A stretch of 64,000 bases of DNA from Sphingomonas paucimobilis NBRC 13935. GTDB taxonomy: Bacteria; Pseudomonadota; Alphaproteobacteria; Sphingomonadales; Sphingomonadaceae. The stretch lies in assembly GCF_000739895.2 (NCBI RefSeq), contig NZ_BBJS01000043.1:124001-188000 (forward strand). The letters run 5' to 3'. The position numbers and the translations under genes were made by a program. Position 1 is the stretch's first letter; the number at the start of each line of letters is the position of its first letter. Shown here piece by piece: positions 34,111 to 43,430 of this stretch. Below the pieces are notes generated by a model, which ran no database searches, was not told where the DNA came from, and worked only from the letters and a program-made list of their open reading frames with translations.

Positions 34111-35439
34111 ATGGCCTTCTCGGACATTTTCACTCGTAAGCGGAGGCCCCTCGACGAGGCGGAGGGCGAGGGGGTCTCGCCTGTCGGAGGCGAACTGGCG
34201 GGCAACGAAGCGGTGCGCCGCAAGCAGCGAATGCTGCTCGCCGGGGTCGCCGGCGTCGGGCTGGTTCTGTCCTCCATGTGGATCTTCAGCGGCGACGAAG
34301 GCGAGAAGGCCGCCGACGCCGATGGCGCCGAGAAGGTCGAGGTCTCGACCAAGGATCTGGTGAACCGCAACCTCTCGCAGCAGGAGTGGATGGCGCTCTC
34401 GGAAAACCGGTTTGAGTCCACCGAGAACCAGCTCAAGTCGGTGAACGGCCAGCAGGCGAGAATGGACAATCTCGCCGCTCAGATCGAAGCACTGAAGGGG
34501 CAGAACTCGTCGATGCAGGCCGATGGCCAGCGAGTGCTGTCCGCTTACCAGGCGGAGAATGAGCAGCTCCGCAAGCAGCTGAACGAGCGTCCTTCGGCGC
34601 CGCCCCCGGCGCCTGGCCCGGCGGCACTGTACGGGCGAGGCGGCCCGCAGGCCTATCAGCGGCCGGACGCGCCGGGCGAGGCCGGCGCAGCGCCTCCGCT
34701 CAGCCGCGCCGCCGAGGTCAAGATGGTCAGCTTCTCGTCTTCCGACACGGGGACTGCATCCAAGGTGGCGAAGGGCAGCACGGTCTATACCGACAGCCCG
34801 AACTATCTGCCGCCCAATAGCTTCGCCTCGGCCAAGGTCATCGTGGGGGTGGACGCGAGCGCCGGCGTGAACAGCCAGACCGATCCGTTGCCCGTCGTTC
34901 TGCGCGTTACCGGGCCGGCGCGCTCGGTGCTGCAGAACGGCAAGCTCCTCACGACCAAGATCCAGGGCTGCCTCATCAACGGCGCGGCGCGCGGAGACCT
35001 TTCCAGCGAGAAGGTCTACGTCAAGCTGCAGAAGATGACGTGCCCACAGCCCGGCGGCCGCTACGCCGTCTCGGAGGTCAAGGGCTTCATCGCGTTCGGC
35101 GGCAAGACCGGCGTGCGCGGGCGGGTGGTCAGCCGCGAGGGTTCGCTTGCCATGCAGGCATTCCTCGCAGGCCTCGTCGGCGGTGCCGGCAACGCGCTCA
35201 ACACGGCCTTTCAGCAGCCCCTCGCGACGATCAGCACCGATGGCGAGGGGGGCATCAACCGCACTCCCAGCCTCGGCAATGTCGGCCTGCGGGCGCTCGG
35301 CGGCGGTGCCGCGGAGTCGGGCCGGGACGTCTCGAAATATCTGATCGAGCGCGCCGAACAGTACCAGCCGGTCATCGAAATGCCGACCGGCGTCGATGTC
35401 GAAATCGTCTTCCTGGAGGGTGTTTATGTCCGCAATTGA
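34111..35439 (+). CDS. traB: TraB, VirB10-like envelope-spanning core protein
   Basis: A 442-aa protein with a cytoplasmic N-terminus, a single membrane helix near residues 43-60 (MLLAGVAGVGLVLSSMWIF), a coiled coil about 95-150, a proline-rich linker and a VirB10-like C-terminal domain (ALPVVLRVTGPA-like strand, then KIQGCLINGAARGDLSSEKVYVKL). It bridges inner and outer membrane and joins TraK and TraV in the core. The end overlaps dsbC by 14 bases. Confidence 0.92.
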   Translation: MAFSDIFTRKRRPLDEAEGEGVSPVGGELAGNEAVRRKQRMLLAGVAGVGLVLSSMWIFSGDEGEKAADADGAEKVEVSTKDLVNRNLSQQEWMALSENRFESTENQLKSVNGQQARMDNLAAQIEALKGQNSSMQADGQRVLSAYQAENEQLRKQLNERPSAPPPAPGPAALYGRGGPQAYQRPDAPGEAGAAPPLSRAAEVKMVSFSSSDTGTASKVAKGSTVYTDSPNYLPPNSFASAKVIVGVDASAGVNSQTDPLPVVLRVTGPARSVLQNGKLLTTKIQGCLINGAARGDLSSEKVYVKLQKMTCPQPGGRYAVSEVKGFIAFGGKTGVRGRVVSREGSLAMQAFLAGLVGGAGNALNTAFQQPLATISTDGEGGINRTPSLGNVGLRALGGGAAESGRDVSKYLIERAEQYQPVIEMPTGVDVEIVFLEGVYVRN

Positions 35440-36304
35440 TCGCTTGCGCCGGAGCGCGTTCGCGCGCCCCTGGAAGCTGCTCACCGGCGTCGCGGCGCTC
35501 GGCGCTGCCAGCGTCGCCCTCGCGGCCCAGGTCGCGGGTCCGAGCAGCGTCGAGGTCGCGAACCTGCTCAAGACGCGCCTGCCTAAGACGCCCCTGACCC
35601 AGGTCAATTGCGAGAAGGTGCGTGGCCTCTGCGAGGTGACGGCGGGGTCGAACCTTTTCTACGTCGACGCCGACGCCCGCTACCTCATCATCGGCCGGGT
35701 CTATGACATGGAGACGCGCCAGGATCTCACGGCCGCCCGGCTGCTCGAGATCAACCCCGACATGCTCGTCGGCGGTGCGGCCAAGGCCAATGCTGCGGCC
35801 GCGGAAGACGAGGGCCAGGGAATGGAAGCGGCGGCTCCGGCGCAGGCGAGGGTCGAGAAGACCGCGCTCCCCGCGCGGCCGACCAGGCTAGCGCTGGACG
35901 GACTTCCGAAGGACGGCGCGATTGTCTGGGGCAATCCGGCGGGGCAGACGGTCACGGTCTTCACCGACTTCCGGTGTGGCTATTGCCGCGCGCTGACGAA
36001 CGTGCTGCGCAGCATGAATGTTCGGGTCGTCGAGCGGCCGATCTCCGTTCTCGGCAGCCGCGACATCGCCGACCGCGTCTATTGCGCCAAGAACCGCGAG
36101 GAGGCGCTGCATGCCGCCTATGCCGGCGAGCCGCTCAAGAGCGGCCCGTCGTGCGATACGTCGGGCCTCGATGCGAACGAGGCCTTCGCTCACAAGCACG
36201 GCCTGAGCGGAACGCCGGTGATCGTGCGCAGCGATGGGGCGATGCTCGAGGGCTATCGGCCCAAGGAGTTCCTGCAAAGCTGGCTCAAGGACGGACGTTC
36301 GTGA
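35426..36304 (+). CDS. dsbC: DsbC-like thiol:disulfide isomerase of the transfer operon
   Basis: A 292-aa periplasmic protein with a signal peptide to about residue 33, an N-terminal dimerisation-like region (NLFYVDADARYLIIGRVYDMETRQDLT) and a thioredoxin fold with the active site C184-G-Y-C187. DsbC enzymes encoded in F-type operons fold the cysteine-rich TraU, TraN and TraH. The start at 35426 has TGGAGGG upstream and lies within the end of traB. The stop overlaps the traV GTG start. Confidence 0.92.
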   Translation: MSAIDRLRRSAFARPWKLLTGVAALGAASVALAAQVAGPSSVEVANLLKTRLPKTPLTQVNCEKVRGLCEVTAGSNLFYVDADARYLIIGRVYDMETRQDLTAARLLEINPDMLVGGAAKANAAAAEDEGQGMEAAAPAQARVEKTALPARPTRLALDGLPKDGAIVWGNPAGQTVTVFTDFRCGYCRALTNVLRSMNVRVVERPISVLGSRDIADRVYCAKNREEALHAAYAGEPLKSGPSCDTSGLDANEAFAHKHGLSGTPVIVRSDGAMLEGYRPKEFLQSWLKDGRS

Positions 36305-37332
36305 GCGCGCCGCGCCTCGGCCGTCGGGCCGCTGTCGCCGCGCTTGGCTTCGGCACGCTGATGAGCCTGAACGGCTGCACAACCTTTGGCGGCAACGTAA
36401 AGGGCAGCTTCACCTGCCAGGCGCCGGACGGCATCTGCGCGCCATCCTCCACGATCGACGATCGCGCGCTGGCGATGATCTCCGGTGACGCCGGCGATGT
36501 CATGATCCCGGCAGGGCCCTATCCGACACCGGCACAACAGCCCCGCGCCCTGCGCACCGCTGTGGCAGCGCCGCTCTCGGACGCACACGGGCAGGTCGCG
36601 CCGCGAACCCGCGAGAAGGTGCTCCGCATCGTGTTTCAGCCCTATGTCGATGACCGGGGCCGGCTGCATGAATCGAGCGCTGTCCACGCGGTCGTCCAAT
36701 CCGAGTGGCAGGCCCAGGCGCTTGCGGATGCGACTCCCATCCCCGACAGCAGGTCGGCTGATGCACCTGTTCAGCTGAGCCTTGTCGATGCGGTCGAGCG
36801 CGAGGTTCCCGGTGTGGTGGACGTCGCCGCGTTCGACCCGAACATGCCGGACCCGGATGTGGTGGCGGCTGCCCGGTCCAGAAAGCCGGATCCGGTTGCA
36901 GCGATCAAGGCGGATGTCGCCAGCCGTCTGGCTACCAAGGTCAAGCCGGCGCGCGGCGCGCCGACGGCTGGCGCGCCCGCCTCGGCATCCTCAGCGACTG
37001 GGTCGCAGCAACCGACTGCGTCCGCCACGGCCACCAAGCGCGCAGCTGGCGGCGGCGAGACCGCCGCGGCGGGCGTGCCAGCCAGCCGGCGAAGCGAGGC
37101 GCCGCCTCAAGCCAAACAGCGCTCGGAGGGTGCTCCCGCCACGAGCACTGCGTCCGGCCAGGAGGCAGCTGCGCGCGTGAAGGCGAGCCAGGAGTACCAG
37201 GAAGCGCGCGAGCGGGTCGAGGAGAGCGCGCGCGGAGCCGCCGGAGCCACGCCCGGGTCGGGGCTCACGACCCTGACGAGCCCCACCGTCCGCGCTGCGA
37301 GCTTCCCCGCGGCGGTTCCGGAGGACAACTGA
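36301..37332 (+). CDS. traV: TraV, outer-membrane lipoprotein of the secretion core
   Basis: A 343-aa lipoprotein that anchors the core complex. The lipobox LNGC places the acylated cysteine at residue 26. The conserved TraV part follows at once (GGNVKGSFTCQAPDGICAPS). The second half is Ala/Pro/Ser-rich and low complexity, making this protein longer than the usual TraV of about 170-200 aa. The start is a GTG inside the GTGA overlap with the dsbC stop, chosen because it gives the lipoprotein signal. Confidence 0.88.
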   Translation: MSAPRLGRRAAVAALGFGTLMSLNGCTTFGGNVKGSFTCQAPDGICAPSSTIDDRALAMISGDAGDVMIPAGPYPTPAQQPRALRTAVAAPLSDAHGQVAPRTREKVLRIVFQPYVDDRGRLHESSAVHAVVQSEWQAQALADATPIPDSRSADAPVQLSLVDAVEREVPGVVDVAAFDPNMPDPDVVAAARSRKPDPVAAIKADVASRLATKVKPARGAPTAGAPASASSATGSQQPTASATATKRAAGGGETAAAGVPASRRSEAPPQAKQRSEGAPATSTASGQEAAARVKASQEYQEARERVEESARGAAGATPGSGLTTLTSPTVRAASFPAAVPEDN

Positions 37333-37333
37333 C

Positions 37334-39925
37334 ATGAGCGCAAAGCCCCGCTTCTACGACAGCCTGCTCTCCGGTCTGTTCGGCGATAGCAAGCGACCAG
37401 AGGCCGAGCGTCCGGACCTGGCCGTGCCGATGCTCGCGCATTGGCTGCCCTATCGCAGCTACGACCCGAAGACGGGCATCTTCTACAACTCCGCCTCGCG
37501 CGGATTCGTGATCGAGGTCTCGCCGCTCGTCGGGGCGGATGAGCGTACCGGCGAGATCCTGACCCAATTCTTGTCCGAGGGCATCCCGGTGCCCGGATGC
37601 CTGCAGTTCCACGACTGGATGAGCCCGCGGATCAGCGAGCGGCTCTCCAAATGGTATCTGCCCCGCTACTCGGCGAGCGGCGTCTACGAGCGGATGGCCA
37701 AGCATCGGGTCGACTTCCTCACGGACGGCGTGTGGAACTCGCTTTCGGCCGATGCGCCATTCTGTCTTCGCAACCACCGCGTCGCCATTTCCTATTCGAC
37801 GCCGGAAAGCTCGCGTGTCTCGGCCGAGGAAATCGTCGCCGTGATGGACGGCCTCATCTCCGTGCTCGGCTCGATCGGGGTCTCCGCGCGCAAAATGGAT
37901 CCGGTCGCGCTGATCGGGTGGATCGACGACATCACCTCGCCGACCACGGCCGCGGGCGACGACGTCATCAGCTACAATCCGCTTGACCCCATCGCCGACC
38001 AGGCGGTGCGCCGCGACATCGAGATGAAGGTCGATCCGGACCGCATCCTGCTGCGGACGGAACGGTTCCGCCCGACCGGCAAGGAGGTCAACGGCGCGCC
38101 CGAGATCGGCGAGATCTATCCCGACGTATTCGACGTGCGCTCGTTCTCGGTCCGCAATCTTCCTCAGCGCTGGGCGCCCTGGGACTGCGCGCGGCTGATC
38201 GGCGACATGTTCGCCGACAAGCTGCGAATGCCGTGCCCCGTCTCCACGAACCTGTGCCTCGACTTTCCCGATCCCCAGGCCTCGAGCAACAAGGCCGGTT
38301 TCAAGTTCATGCGCACCACGAGCCTCGCCGACTCCAAGTCCGCGCGCTTCCTTCCCCAACTCCGCGACCAGTCCCAGGAGTGGAAGTTCGTCAATGACGA
38401 GATCCGCCAGGGGCGCAAGCTCGTGCGCCTGTTCTACAGCGTCACGTCCTTCTCTCCCAAAGGGAAGGGAGACGCCAACGAGCGCGTCCTCAAGTCGGTC
38501 TACCGGGCCGCAGGCTGGGACCTGCTCGACGACCGCTACCTCCAGGTGATGGGCCTCTTGTGCGCGATGCCCATGACGATGGCGAACGGGCTGTCCCGCG
38601 ACCTCGAGCGCATGAAGCGCATGCGGACCATGCTCAGCACGACCGCGGCGAACCTGGCTCCCATACAGGGCGAGTATCTCGGTGGTCACACGCCGCACCT
38701 GCTCCTGATCGGCCGACGGGGCCAGCCCTTCTTCTGGAGCCCGTTCGAGAACGCCGCAGGCAACCACAATGTGGCGGTGTTCGGCAAGTCGGGGTCGGGG
38801 AAGTCGGTCGCCCTGCAGGAGCTGTGCGCCTCGTTGTGCGGCGCGGGATCCAAGGTTGTCGTGATCGATGACGGCCGCTCCTTCGAGCACTCGGCCAAGC
38901 TGCAGGGCGGTGCCTTCGTCGAGTTCACGATGTCGAGCGGCTTCTGCCTGAACCCGTTCTCGATGATCGACGCCGCCCAGGCGGCCGAGGACGAGGACTA
39001 TCTCCTCGACTGCATGGCGATGCTCAAGGCCATCGTGAACCAGATGTCCCGCCACATCGACCGGCTGACCGACACCGAGCGCGGCCTGATCGACGGCGCA
39101 GTCAACCGCGTCTGGGAGGCCAAAGGCAGGAACGGCTCGATCGACGACGTGATCGCCGCGCTCAACGAGACTGGCAACGAGCTTGCCTCGCATCTCGCCA
39201 TCGCGATGATGCCGTTCTCGAGCGCCGGCACCTACGGCAAGTTCTTCCAGGGTGAGGTCTCGTTCGAGCTGCAGGCACAGCTCACGGTGTTCGAGCTGTC
39301 CGACCTGTCCTCGCGCGAGGAACTCCGCAGCGTCGTCCTGACCGCGATCATGTTCATGTCGCAGCAGATGATGCGGAAGGTCGACCGCTCGATTCCCAAG
39401 GCGCTGCTCCTGGACGAGGCCTGGCAGATGCTTCGCGGTGGGGCGATGGCCGATTTCATCGAAACCTACGCCCGCACGTGCCGCAAGTATGGCGCCTCGT
39501 TGGTGACGGCCACGCAGTCGCTCAACGACTACTACAAGTCGGCCGGGTCCATAGCCGCCCTCGAGAACAGCGACTGGTTCGTGATCCTCCAGCAGAAGCC
39601 GGAAACGATCGCCGACTTCAAGAAGCACGATCGCTTCGAGATGGACGACTATACCGACGCGCTGCTCCGCTCGCTCAAGCGCAACGGCTTCGAATATTCC
39701 GACATCATGATCAAGGGGCCGGAGACGCTGGCGGTCGGCCGGCTGGTCCTCGATCCCTTCTCTGCAGCGCTGTTCTCGTCGAGCCCGCGCACCTTTGCTG
39801 CCATCGAGGCGATGGTCGCCGACGGGCTCAGCATGGATGAGGCGATCGAGCGGATCGCATTCCCCGAGAACCCCGAAAAATGGACGATGCCCGCCGCTGA
39901 TGCGGCGGCAATCGCTGCGGAGTGA
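37334..39925 (+). CDS. traC: TraC, VirB4-like secretion ATPase
   Basis: An 863-aa AAA+ ATPase that powers pilus assembly at the inner membrane. Walker A GKSGSGKS is at about residues 484-491 and Walker B LLLDEAW at about 691-697, followed by TCRKYGASLVTATQSLNDYY. The N-terminal half is the TraC-specific region (YRSYDPKTGIFYNSASRGFVIEVSPL). The length matches F-type TraC. It begins one base after the traV stop. Confidence 0.96.
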   Translation: MSAKPRFYDSLLSGLFGDSKRPEAERPDLAVPMLAHWLPYRSYDPKTGIFYNSASRGFVIEVSPLVGADERTGEILTQFLSEGIPVPGCLQFHDWMSPRISERLSKWYLPRYSASGVYERMAKHRVDFLTDGVWNSLSADAPFCLRNHRVAISYSTPESSRVSAEEIVAVMDGLISVLGSIGVSARKMDPVALIGWIDDITSPTTAAGDDVISYNPLDPIADQAVRRDIEMKVDPDRILLRTERFRPTGKEVNGAPEIGEIYPDVFDVRSFSVRNLPQRWAPWDCARLIGDMFADKLRMPCPVSTNLCLDFPDPQASSNKAGFKFMRTTSLADSKSARFLPQLRDQSQEWKFVNDEIRQGRKLVRLFYSVTSFSPKGKGDANERVLKSVYRAAGWDLLDDRYLQVMGLLCAMPMTMANGLSRDLERMKRMRTMLSTTAANLAPIQGEYLGGHTPHLLLIGRRGQPFFWSPFENAAGNHNVAVFGKSGSGKSVALQELCASLCGAGSKVVVIDDGRSFEHSAKLQGGAFVEFTMSSGFCLNPFSMIDAAQAAEDEDYLLDCMAMLKAIVNQMSRHIDRLTDTERGLIDGAVNRVWEAKGRNGSIDDVIAALNETGNELASHLAIAMMPFSSAGTYGKFFQGEVSFELQAQLTVFELSDLSSREELRSVVLTAIMFMSQQMMRKVDRSIPKALLLDEAWQMLRGGAMADFIETYARTCRKYGASLVTATQSLNDYYKSAGSIAALENSDWFVILQQKPETIADFKKHDRFEMDDYTDALLRSLKRNGFEYSDIMIKGPETLAVGRLVLDPFSAALFSSSPRTFAAIEAMVADGLSMDEAIERIAFPENPEKWTMPAADAAAIAAE

Positions 39926-39929
39926 ACCC

Positions 39930-40292
39930 ATGGCGACGATGCTCACAGAGCCGACCACCCCCAGCCCCCGACGCCCGTCGCGCGGGCTCGATGTCGGCTT
40001 TCTGCTTTACTTCTACCTCCACATGGCAGGGTTCCTCGCGTCGACCCTGCTCATCACCTGGGGCCTGTTCGTCCTCTTCTTCCTCGCCATCGGCGGCTTC
40101 TCGTTCGACGGGATGATGCACCAGCTCGACAATCTTGCGAGCCGGTACGTCGCCGCCGAGGCCGCTCGCATCACGTCATTCCGGCACGTCTTGATCGTCG
40201 CGCACATGCTTCTCGCGGCCGCGGTCATCTTCTTCCGCCGGCACAGCATCCTGCCTTCGCGCGATCCCAAGGGGAGCAACACCGATGTCTGA
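39930..40292 (+). CDS. Small membrane protein in the tra operon, unknown
   Basis: A 120-aa protein with two hydrophobic stretches (FLLYFYLHMAGFLASTLLITWGLFVLFFLAIGGF and FRHVLIVAHMLLAAAVIFF) and short basic tails. It sits between traC and trbI, 4 bases after traC and overlapping trbI by 8. No counterpart in the F plasmid operon is known to me. It is probably a structural partner of the inner-membrane complex. Confidence 0.75.
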   Translation: MATMLTEPTTPSPRRPSRGLDVGFLLYFYLHMAGFLASTLLITWGLFVLFFLAIGGFSFDGMMHQLDNLASRYVAAEAARITSFRHVLIVAHMLLAAAVIFFRRHSILPSRDPKGSNTDV

Positions 40293-40962
40293 TCAGCCCC
40301 AGCTCGACCTTCAAGCTCCTCCGACGGCGCCGAAGGCCGCTGCGCCGGCCCGTTCCGGGCGTGGTTTCGGCGGATTCACGCGGGCTCAGCTGGTGATGGG
40401 CGCGATCCTGATCGTCGCACTGATCTGGGCGATGTGGGTGACCAAGGCACTCGTCGAGCCCCGCGAGGAGCATATCGTCAAGGCGAGCCTCTCCAACATC
40501 GTTGGCGAGTATGTGAGCGCGCAGGCGCGCTCCGCGTCGCCGCCCGGGCAGGTCGAGGCCGAGATGCGTGCCTTCATGTCCTCGCTCGACCACGAACTCC
40601 AGCGCCGCGGTGCGGGGGGGCAGGTGGTGCTGGTCGGCGAGGCGGTGCTGACGAAGAACGTGCCCGACATCACCGACAGCCTGCGGAAGGCCGTCTATGC
40701 GAGCGGCGTTCGCCAACCCCGGCCGGCGAGCGCTCAGGAGATGCAGCAGCTCCAGCAGCAGATGGCGCCGGGACCGGCGACGCCATCGATGCCCGGCGGG
40801 CCCGCTGCCGCTACCGGCGCAACGCTCGAGCCGATGGTGGCCGTCCCGGCCGGAGCGGCCATGCCGCAGGCCGGCTCCGGTGCCGGCGCTGCGCCTTCCG
40901 CGGCAATCCCCGGGGCAGCGATCACCACCTTTGGAGGTCCCGATGGCAGTGCCGGTCAGTAA
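40285..40962 (+). CDS. trbI: TrbI, type-F pilus assembly/retraction protein
   Basis: A 225-aa protein with one membrane helix at about residues 37-53 (LVMGAILIVALIWAMWVT) and the F-type TrbI segment RRGAGGQVVLVGEAVLTKNVPDIT. The last 80 residues are Pro/Ala/Gly-rich. In the F plasmid TrbI affects pilus retraction. The tail overlaps the start of the peptidase gene by 20 bases. Confidence 0.88.
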   Translation: MSDQPQLDLQAPPTAPKAAAPARSGRGFGGFTRAQLVMGAILIVALIWAMWVTKALVEPREEHIVKASLSNIVGEYVSAQARSASPPGQVEAEMRAFMSSLDHELQRRGAGGQVVLVGEAVLTKNVPDITDSLRKAVYASGVRQPRPASAQEMQQLQQQMAPGPATPSMPGGPAAATGATLEPMVAVPAGAAMPQAGSGAGAAPSAAIPGAAITTFGGPDGSAGQ

Positions 40963-41479
40963 TGCGACGGCCGCCCCCTGGCGGCCGCGCAAACGACTTT
41001 GGGGCCTGTATGGCGGGCTCGTCGCGGGAAGCGTGGTGCTCGGCGCGATCAGCGACTGGCGCGACAATCACGCGCTCCTGATCAACACCACAGACTCGCT
41101 CCCGAACTGGGCGTTCGTCATCCACCGGAACAAGGTGCCGGTCAGGGGCGAGTACGTCTTCTTCGATCCGCCCCCCAGCGACCTGGTGCGGCGCCATTTC
41201 GGCGACAAGCCGCAGATGTTCGGCAAGATCGTCTACGGCCTGCCGGGCGACGTTGTGGCGCACTGGCACCGCGCCGTGACGGTGAACGGACGGGTCGTGG
41301 GCTACACCAAGCCCACGACCAGAAGCGGCGAGCGGCTCCCGATCGGGCCGAGCGGCGTGATACCGGCGGGCTGCTACTATGTCGGCACCCCCCACAAGGA
41401 TGGTTTCGACTCCCGCTACGCGGCGATCGGCTTTGCCTGTCGGCGCCAGATTGTCGGCACCGGCGAGGCGATCCTGTGA
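40943..41479 (+). CDS. S26-family signal peptidase (TraF of RP4/TrhF type)
   Basis: A 178-aa membrane-anchored peptidase probably processing the pilin or other transfer proteins. The catalytic dyad is visible as Ser52 in TDSLPNWAF and Lys95 in FGKIVYGLPGD. One N-terminal membrane segment (about 20-37). The strong TTGGAGG site 5 bases before 40943 decides the start. Such a peptidase is absent from the F plasmid operon but usual in the broader family; it is distinct from the thioredoxin-like TraF encoded later. Confidence 0.9.
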   Translation: MAVPVSNATAAPWRPRKRLWGLYGGLVAGSVVLGAISDWRDNHALLINTTDSLPNWAFVIHRNKVPVRGEYVFFDPPPSDLVRRHFGDKPQMFGKIVYGLPGDVVAHWHRAVTVNGRVVGYTKPTTRSGERLPIGPSGVIPAGCYYVGTPHKDGFDSRYAAIGFACRRQIVGTGEAIL

Positions 41480-42135
41480 TCCGCGCGGTCGCTGCCTCGC
41501 TCGCCGGTGCTGCCTGTCTGGGCGCCGGGGTCCTGGTCACCGGATCGGAGCGGGGCGAAGCGCGGGACTTCGGCCAGCTCGGGCAGACGTTCCCTGTCAT
41601 CGAAGCCGACCTGCTCTCCACCATCGAGGCTCGGTTGCAACGCGCGCAGGCGACGGGAGAGATGGACCGCGTCAACGCGGCCTTCGCCAAGCGCGTGGAG
41701 GCCAAGGTGCGGCGCCCGGTGCCGGTGGCCGGCATCACGCCTGCCGAGGAGCCGCGGGCCTGGGACTATGACCCGAGCATCACGCTCGAGCGCGAGATCC
41801 GGGACCACAAAGGACAGGTGATCGCGCAAGCCGGGCAGAGGATCAATCCGCTCGACTTCGTATCGATGCGGCAGAGCCTCGTCTTTGTCGACGGCGACGA
41901 TACGGCGCAGGTCGTGTGGGCGACCCGACGGTTCACCGAGTTCAACGCGAAGATCATCTTCGTCAAGGGCTCGCCGATCGAGTCGATGACGGCGCGGAAG
42001 CGCCGGTTCTTCTTCGACCAGGACGGTCGCCTGACCGCCAAGTTCGGCATCCGCCACACCCCGGCCGTGGTGTCGCAGACCGGCAGTCTGCTGCGCGTCT
42101 CGGAGACCGTCCTCGAGCCGGGAGCAAAGAGCTGA
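41476..42135 (+). CDS. traW: TraW, pilus assembly protein
   Basis: A 219-aa exported protein. The signal peptide is at residues 1-30 and the TraW pattern follows (RDFGQLGQTFPVIEADLLSTIEARLQ; later VSMRQSLVFVDGDDTAQV, FVKGSPIE). Residues near 175-200 (FFFDQDGRLTAKFGIRHTPAVV) form the region that contacts TrbC. The GTG start sits in a GTGA overlap with the peptidase stop. Confidence 0.93.
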   Translation: MIRAVAASLAGAACLGAGVLVTGSERGEARDFGQLGQTFPVIEADLLSTIEARLQRAQATGEMDRVNAAFAKRVEAKVRRPVPVAGITPAEEPRAWDYDPSITLEREIRDHKGQVIAQAGQRINPLDFVSMRQSLVFVDGDDTAQVVWATRRFTEFNAKIIFVKGSPIESMTARKRRFFFDQDGRLTAKFGIRHTPAVVSQTGSLLRVSETVLEPGAKS

Positions 42136-42404
42136 TGCCGCTTTGGCTGGACCTTCTGCGGACCCCCATGGCCGCACCGGAAACCGGCGCCCTTCGCCGC
42201 ATGCGGCTGGTGTGGCAGGGGCTGTGCCTGTCGGTCGCGTCGGTCGTGGGGTTCTTCGCGCAGTTCCATGCCGCCCTTGGCCGGGCTGCGCCGTGCCTCG
42301 CGGCCGCGCTGCTCGCCGCGGCGGCGCTGTACACCTGGCTCTATCTTCGCCGGAAGAATGCGGCCGACAGCGCCTTCCTCCAAGAGACGGGGGAGGCGGG
42401 CTGA
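42135..42404 (+). CDS. Small two-helix membrane protein in the tra operon, unknown
   Basis: An 89-aa protein with two hydrophobic helices (LCLSVASVVGFFAQFHAAL and CLAAALLAAAALYTWLYL) and a charged C-terminal tail. It is joined to traW and traU by TGATG junctions, so it is certainly translated with them. No F plasmid equivalent was recognised. Perhaps an inner-membrane accessory of the pilus machine. Confidence 0.75.
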   Translation: MPLWLDLLRTPMAAPETGALRRMRLVWQGLCLSVASVVGFFAQFHAALGRAAPCLAAALLAAAALYTWLYLRRKNAADSAFLQETGEAG

Positions 42405-43420
42405 TGCGCTGGCTGAGGGCCATCCTCGGCGTCTTGGGGCTGCTGCTCGTGGTGGTGGCCCTGGCGCCGCGCGCCGAGGCGGCGCCGACGTGCACGGGCA
42501 AGTTCGTGAATCCCATCACGGACGTCTGCTGGTCGTGCCTCTTTCCGCTTTCGATCGGCGGGGCGAAGATCTGGCCGGGCAGCCGCCCCGACACCAACAA
42601 TCCTGCGTCGCCGGTCTGCGCGTGCGCCGACCCCTTGCCCCGCATCGGCATCTCGGTCGGCTTCTGGGAGCCCGCGAGGCTGGCGGACGTAACGATGAAG
42701 CCGTGGTGCTTTCCCAACCTCGGGGGAACGCGGATCGCGCCGGGCTTCGACATCGGCCAGGGCTACCTAGCCGGGCCGTCGATGGTAGGCGGCCGGTCAC
42801 AGAGCACGGCGAAGTGGCACGTCCACTGGTACGTCTACCCGCTCCTATACTGGATGGAGATCCTGACCGACTTCATCTGCTTCGAGCAGGCATCGTTCGA
42901 CATCGCCTATATGACCGAGGTCGATCCGCTGTGGCAGGATGACTCGCTGACCGCGATCATCAACCCCGAGGCGATCGTCTTCGCGAACCCGATCGCAAAG
43001 GCGGCGTGCGCGGGCGACTGCATTGCGGGAACGGCCGCGCTGCCGCTCGACGCGCTGTTCTGGTGCGCGGGGTGCCAGGGCAGCATGTATCCGCTCAACG
43101 GCAATATTCCCGCCTCGATCGGGCATGTCCAGTCGTCGCGGCTCGCGCTTTCCCGGTTCGCCTACAAGATGCACCGCGAAGGCCTCGCCTGGGGCACGAT
43201 GGGCTCGCAGGGGCTCTGCAAGAAGTACCTGATGCCGATCATGCGGAAGCAGCAATACCGCTTCCAGATGGTCAACCCGATCCCGACGGTGAGCGGCCGG
43301 TTCGCCTGCTCGGCGATCGGCGCCTCGACCATGCCGCCCGATGCTGGACGCGCCTTTCCCGCCGGCGGCGAGGACATGGGCTACCTCGTCTGGCGCAAGC
43401 GCAACTGCTGCGTGTTCTGA
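42404..43420 (+). CDS. traU: TraU, cysteine-rich transfer protein
   Basis: A 338-aa periplasmic protein needed for DNA transfer in F-type systems. Signal peptide to about residue 26, then the TraU pattern CTGKFVNPITDVCWSCLFPLSIGG and many paired cysteines, ending in NCCVF. These disulfides are the likely clients of the DsbC encoded upstream. The start at 42404 overlaps the preceding stop (TGATG). Confidence 0.95.
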   Translation: MRWLRAILGVLGLLLVVVALAPRAEAAPTCTGKFVNPITDVCWSCLFPLSIGGAKIWPGSRPDTNNPASPVCACADPLPRIGISVGFWEPARLADVTMKPWCFPNLGGTRIAPGFDIGQGYLAGPSMVGGRSQSTAKWHVHWYVYPLLYWMEILTDFICFEQASFDIAYMTEVDPLWQDDSLTAIINPEAIVFANPIAKAACAGDCIAGTAALPLDALFWCAGCQGSMYPLNGNIPASIGHVQSSRLALSRFAYKMHREGLAWGTMGSQGLCKKYLMPIMRKQQYRFQMVNPIPTVSGRFACSAIGASTMPPDAGRAFPAGGEDMGYLVWRKRNCCVF

Positions 43421-43430
43421 GGAGAGAGAC

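Noticed and set aside
37265..39958. An 897-aa open frame on the minus strand
   Set aside because: It is the exact antisense of traC, rich in Arg/His/Leu with no motif. The plus strand encodes a textbook TraC with Walker motifs. Long antisense frames are expected at this GC content.
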